Made by a program: the position numbers and the translations under genes. Shown here in pieces: positions 4,288 to 5,361 of a DNA stretch of 5,361 bases; position 1 is the first letter of the stretch, and each line of letters starts with the position of its first letter. Origin of the DNA: an uncultured Gemmiger sp. (GTDB lineage: Bacteria > Bacillota > Clostridia > Oscillospirales > Ruminococcaceae); assembly GCA_959018215.1 (NCBI GenBank), contig CAUEKL010000167.1, forward strand, positions 1 to 5,361, written 5' to 3'. The notes beneath the pieces were generated by a model. That model saw only the letters and a program-made list of their open reading frames with translations. It was not told the origin of the DNA and made no database searches.

Positions 4288-5361
4288 ATGGCCGACAACG
4301 GCGAACAACTGCGGTATTTAGAGCTTCTGTCCAAGGACTTTCCCACCATTGCGGCGGCCGCCAGCGAGATCATCCGCATCGAGGCGCTGCTCCGCCTGCC
4401 AAAAGGCACCGAGCATTTCATGAGCGACCTGCACGGGGAACACGAAGCCTTTCTCCACATCCTGAACAACGCTTCCGGCGTCATCCGGGAAAAGATCGAC
4501 CTGGTGCTGGGGGACTCGGTGCCCGCCCACGACCGGGCGGAGCTGGCCACCCTCATCTACTATCCGGTGCAGAAGCTGCCCGAGATCAAGGCCAAGCAGC
4601 CCGACCTGGACGGGTGGTACCGCCGCACCCTCTTGCAGCTCATCGAGCTCTGCCGGCTGGTGTCCAGCAAACACACCCGGGCCCATGTGCGCAAATGCCT
4701 GCCCGCCAACTGCGGCTACATTCTGGACGAGCTGCTCCACGCCCACTTTGAGGACCACGACAAGGACCTGTATTACGGCGAGATCATCGACAGCATCCTG
4801 CGGTACGAGCGGGCGGACGCCTACATCATCCGGTTCTGTGAGGTCATCAAGCATCTGGCCGTGGACACGCTGCACATCCTGGGAGACGTGTTCGACCGGG
4901 GCGCCCGGCCGGACCTCATCATGGACCAGCTCATCGCCCACCACGATGTGGACATCCAGTGGGGCAACCACGACGTGGTCTGGATGGGGGCCGCGGCGGG
5001 CAGCGCCGTCTGCGTCTTTACGGTGCTGAAAACCTCCCTGGCCTACGGCAACCTGGACCTCATCGAGACCGGGTACGGCATCAGCCTGCGGGCGCTGGAA
5101 CGGTTCGCCATGGACTTTTACGGCGGGCCCATCGACCGCCGGTGGATCCCCCACGCCGACGACCGGGCCCACGTCTCCCCCGACGTGCAGCTGCGCAACG
5201 CCCGGATGCACAAGGCCGTGACCCTGCTCATGTTCAAGCTGGAAGCCCAGGTCATTGCCCGCAACCCGGATTTCGGCATGCAGGGGCGGGACTACCTGAA
5301 CCAGATCGACTACGAGGCAGGCACCGTGCGCTGCAAGGGCAAGGTATACCCCCTGCTGGAC
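4288..5361 (+). CDS. fbp: Fructose-1,6-bisphosphatase class III (partial, 3' end outside window)
   Basis: The enzyme hydrolyses fructose 1,6-bisphosphate to fructose 6-phosphate, the committed gluconeogenic step, in the cytosol. The 358 codons present are about the first half of a family normally near 640-670 residues. The metallophosphatase core is visible: FMSDLHGEHEAF (44-55, with D47 and H49), HILGDVFDRG (196-205, with D200 and D203) and WGNHDVVW (225-232, with N227 and H228). The N-terminal RYLELLSKDFPT and the conserved block ANCGYILDELLH (140-151) also fit the Firmicutes class III family, which is unrelated to the class I enzyme. In Bacillus subtilis this class needs Mn2+, is activated by phosphoenolpyruvate and inhibited by AMP. 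The ATG at 4288 follows AAAGGAGG (4272-4279) by 8 bases. The gene has its own promoter and is cut off from the upstream genes by a terminator, so it is a separate transcription unit. The frame is intact to the window edge. Confidence 0.95.
   Translation, partial: MADNGEQLRYLELLSKDFPTIAAAASEIIRIEALLRLPKGTEHFMSDLHGEHEAFLHILNNASGVIREKIDLVLGDSVPAHDRAELATLIYYPVQKLPEIKAKQPDLDGWYRRTLLQLIELCRLVSSKHTRAHVRKCLPANCGYILDELLHAHFEDHDKDLYYGEIIDSILRYERADAYIIRFCEVIKHLAVDTLHILGDVFDRGARPDLIMDQLIAHHDVDIQWGNHDVVWMGAAAGSAVCVFTVLKTSLAYGNLDLIETGYGISLRALERFAMDFYGGPIDRRWIPHADDRAHVSPDVQLRNARMHKAVTLLMFKLEAQVIARNPDFGMQGRDYLNQIDYEAGTVRCKGKVYPLLD

Noticed and set aside
4318..5211. 297-codon open frame on the minus strand
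   Set aside because: It is antisense to fbp, whose catalytic motifs are unmistakable on the plus strand. The minus-strand translation shows no domain.

Overview
This is a GC-rich window with strongly G/C-biased third codon positions. Four of the five right-facing genes have textbook AAAGGAG(G) or GAGGAGGG ribosome binding sites. It also carries a class III (Firmicutes-type) fructose-1,6-bisphosphatase and double-hairpin intergenic repeats of the kind I associate with gut Oscillospiraceae. The best guess is a GC-rich gut clostridium of the Faecalibacterium/Gemmiger/Subdoligranulum group. That placement rests on gene content and repeat style, not on a marker gene.

Layout, left to right. The first 71 bases hold the start of a leftward gene of unknown function with its own good promoter (101-129, minus strand). 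The divergent intergenic region also contains a perfect palindrome, TTACAA-AG-TTGTAA (150-163), which overlaps a possible extended -10 for the rightward operon. Bases 254-3082 form a tight three-gene operon: a GT4 glycosyltransferase resembling diacylglycerol alpha-glucosyltransferases (LafA/MGS type), a VTT/DedA-TVP38 family membrane protein whose start overlaps it by 13 bases, and, 19 bases further on, a second GT4 enzyme resembling the LafB/CpoA type that adds the second sugar. Together they look like a membrane glycolipid module. The two enzymes would build mono- and then dihexosyl-diacylglycerol on the inner leaflet, and the membrane protein between them is a candidate lipid mover.

Bases 3160-3816 encode a 218-residue HD-domain phosphohydrolase of the small clostridial type. 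It has its own weak promoter-like signal and a strong intrinsic terminator (3829-3856). Bases 3857-4215 hold no gene but contain a dense hairpin island. One double-hairpin repeat points right and two tandem ones point left, and between the first two lies a roughly 180-base core with three further strong hairpins. Immediately after the island is a strong promoter (4216-4243) and the start of fbp, the gluconeogenic class III fructose-1,6-bisphosphatase, which runs off the right edge after 358 codons.

I see no new defence, mobile or RNA-guided system. The observations most worth following are the glycolipid/VTT operon, the covarying double-hairpin repeats, and the palindrome in the divergent promoter region.
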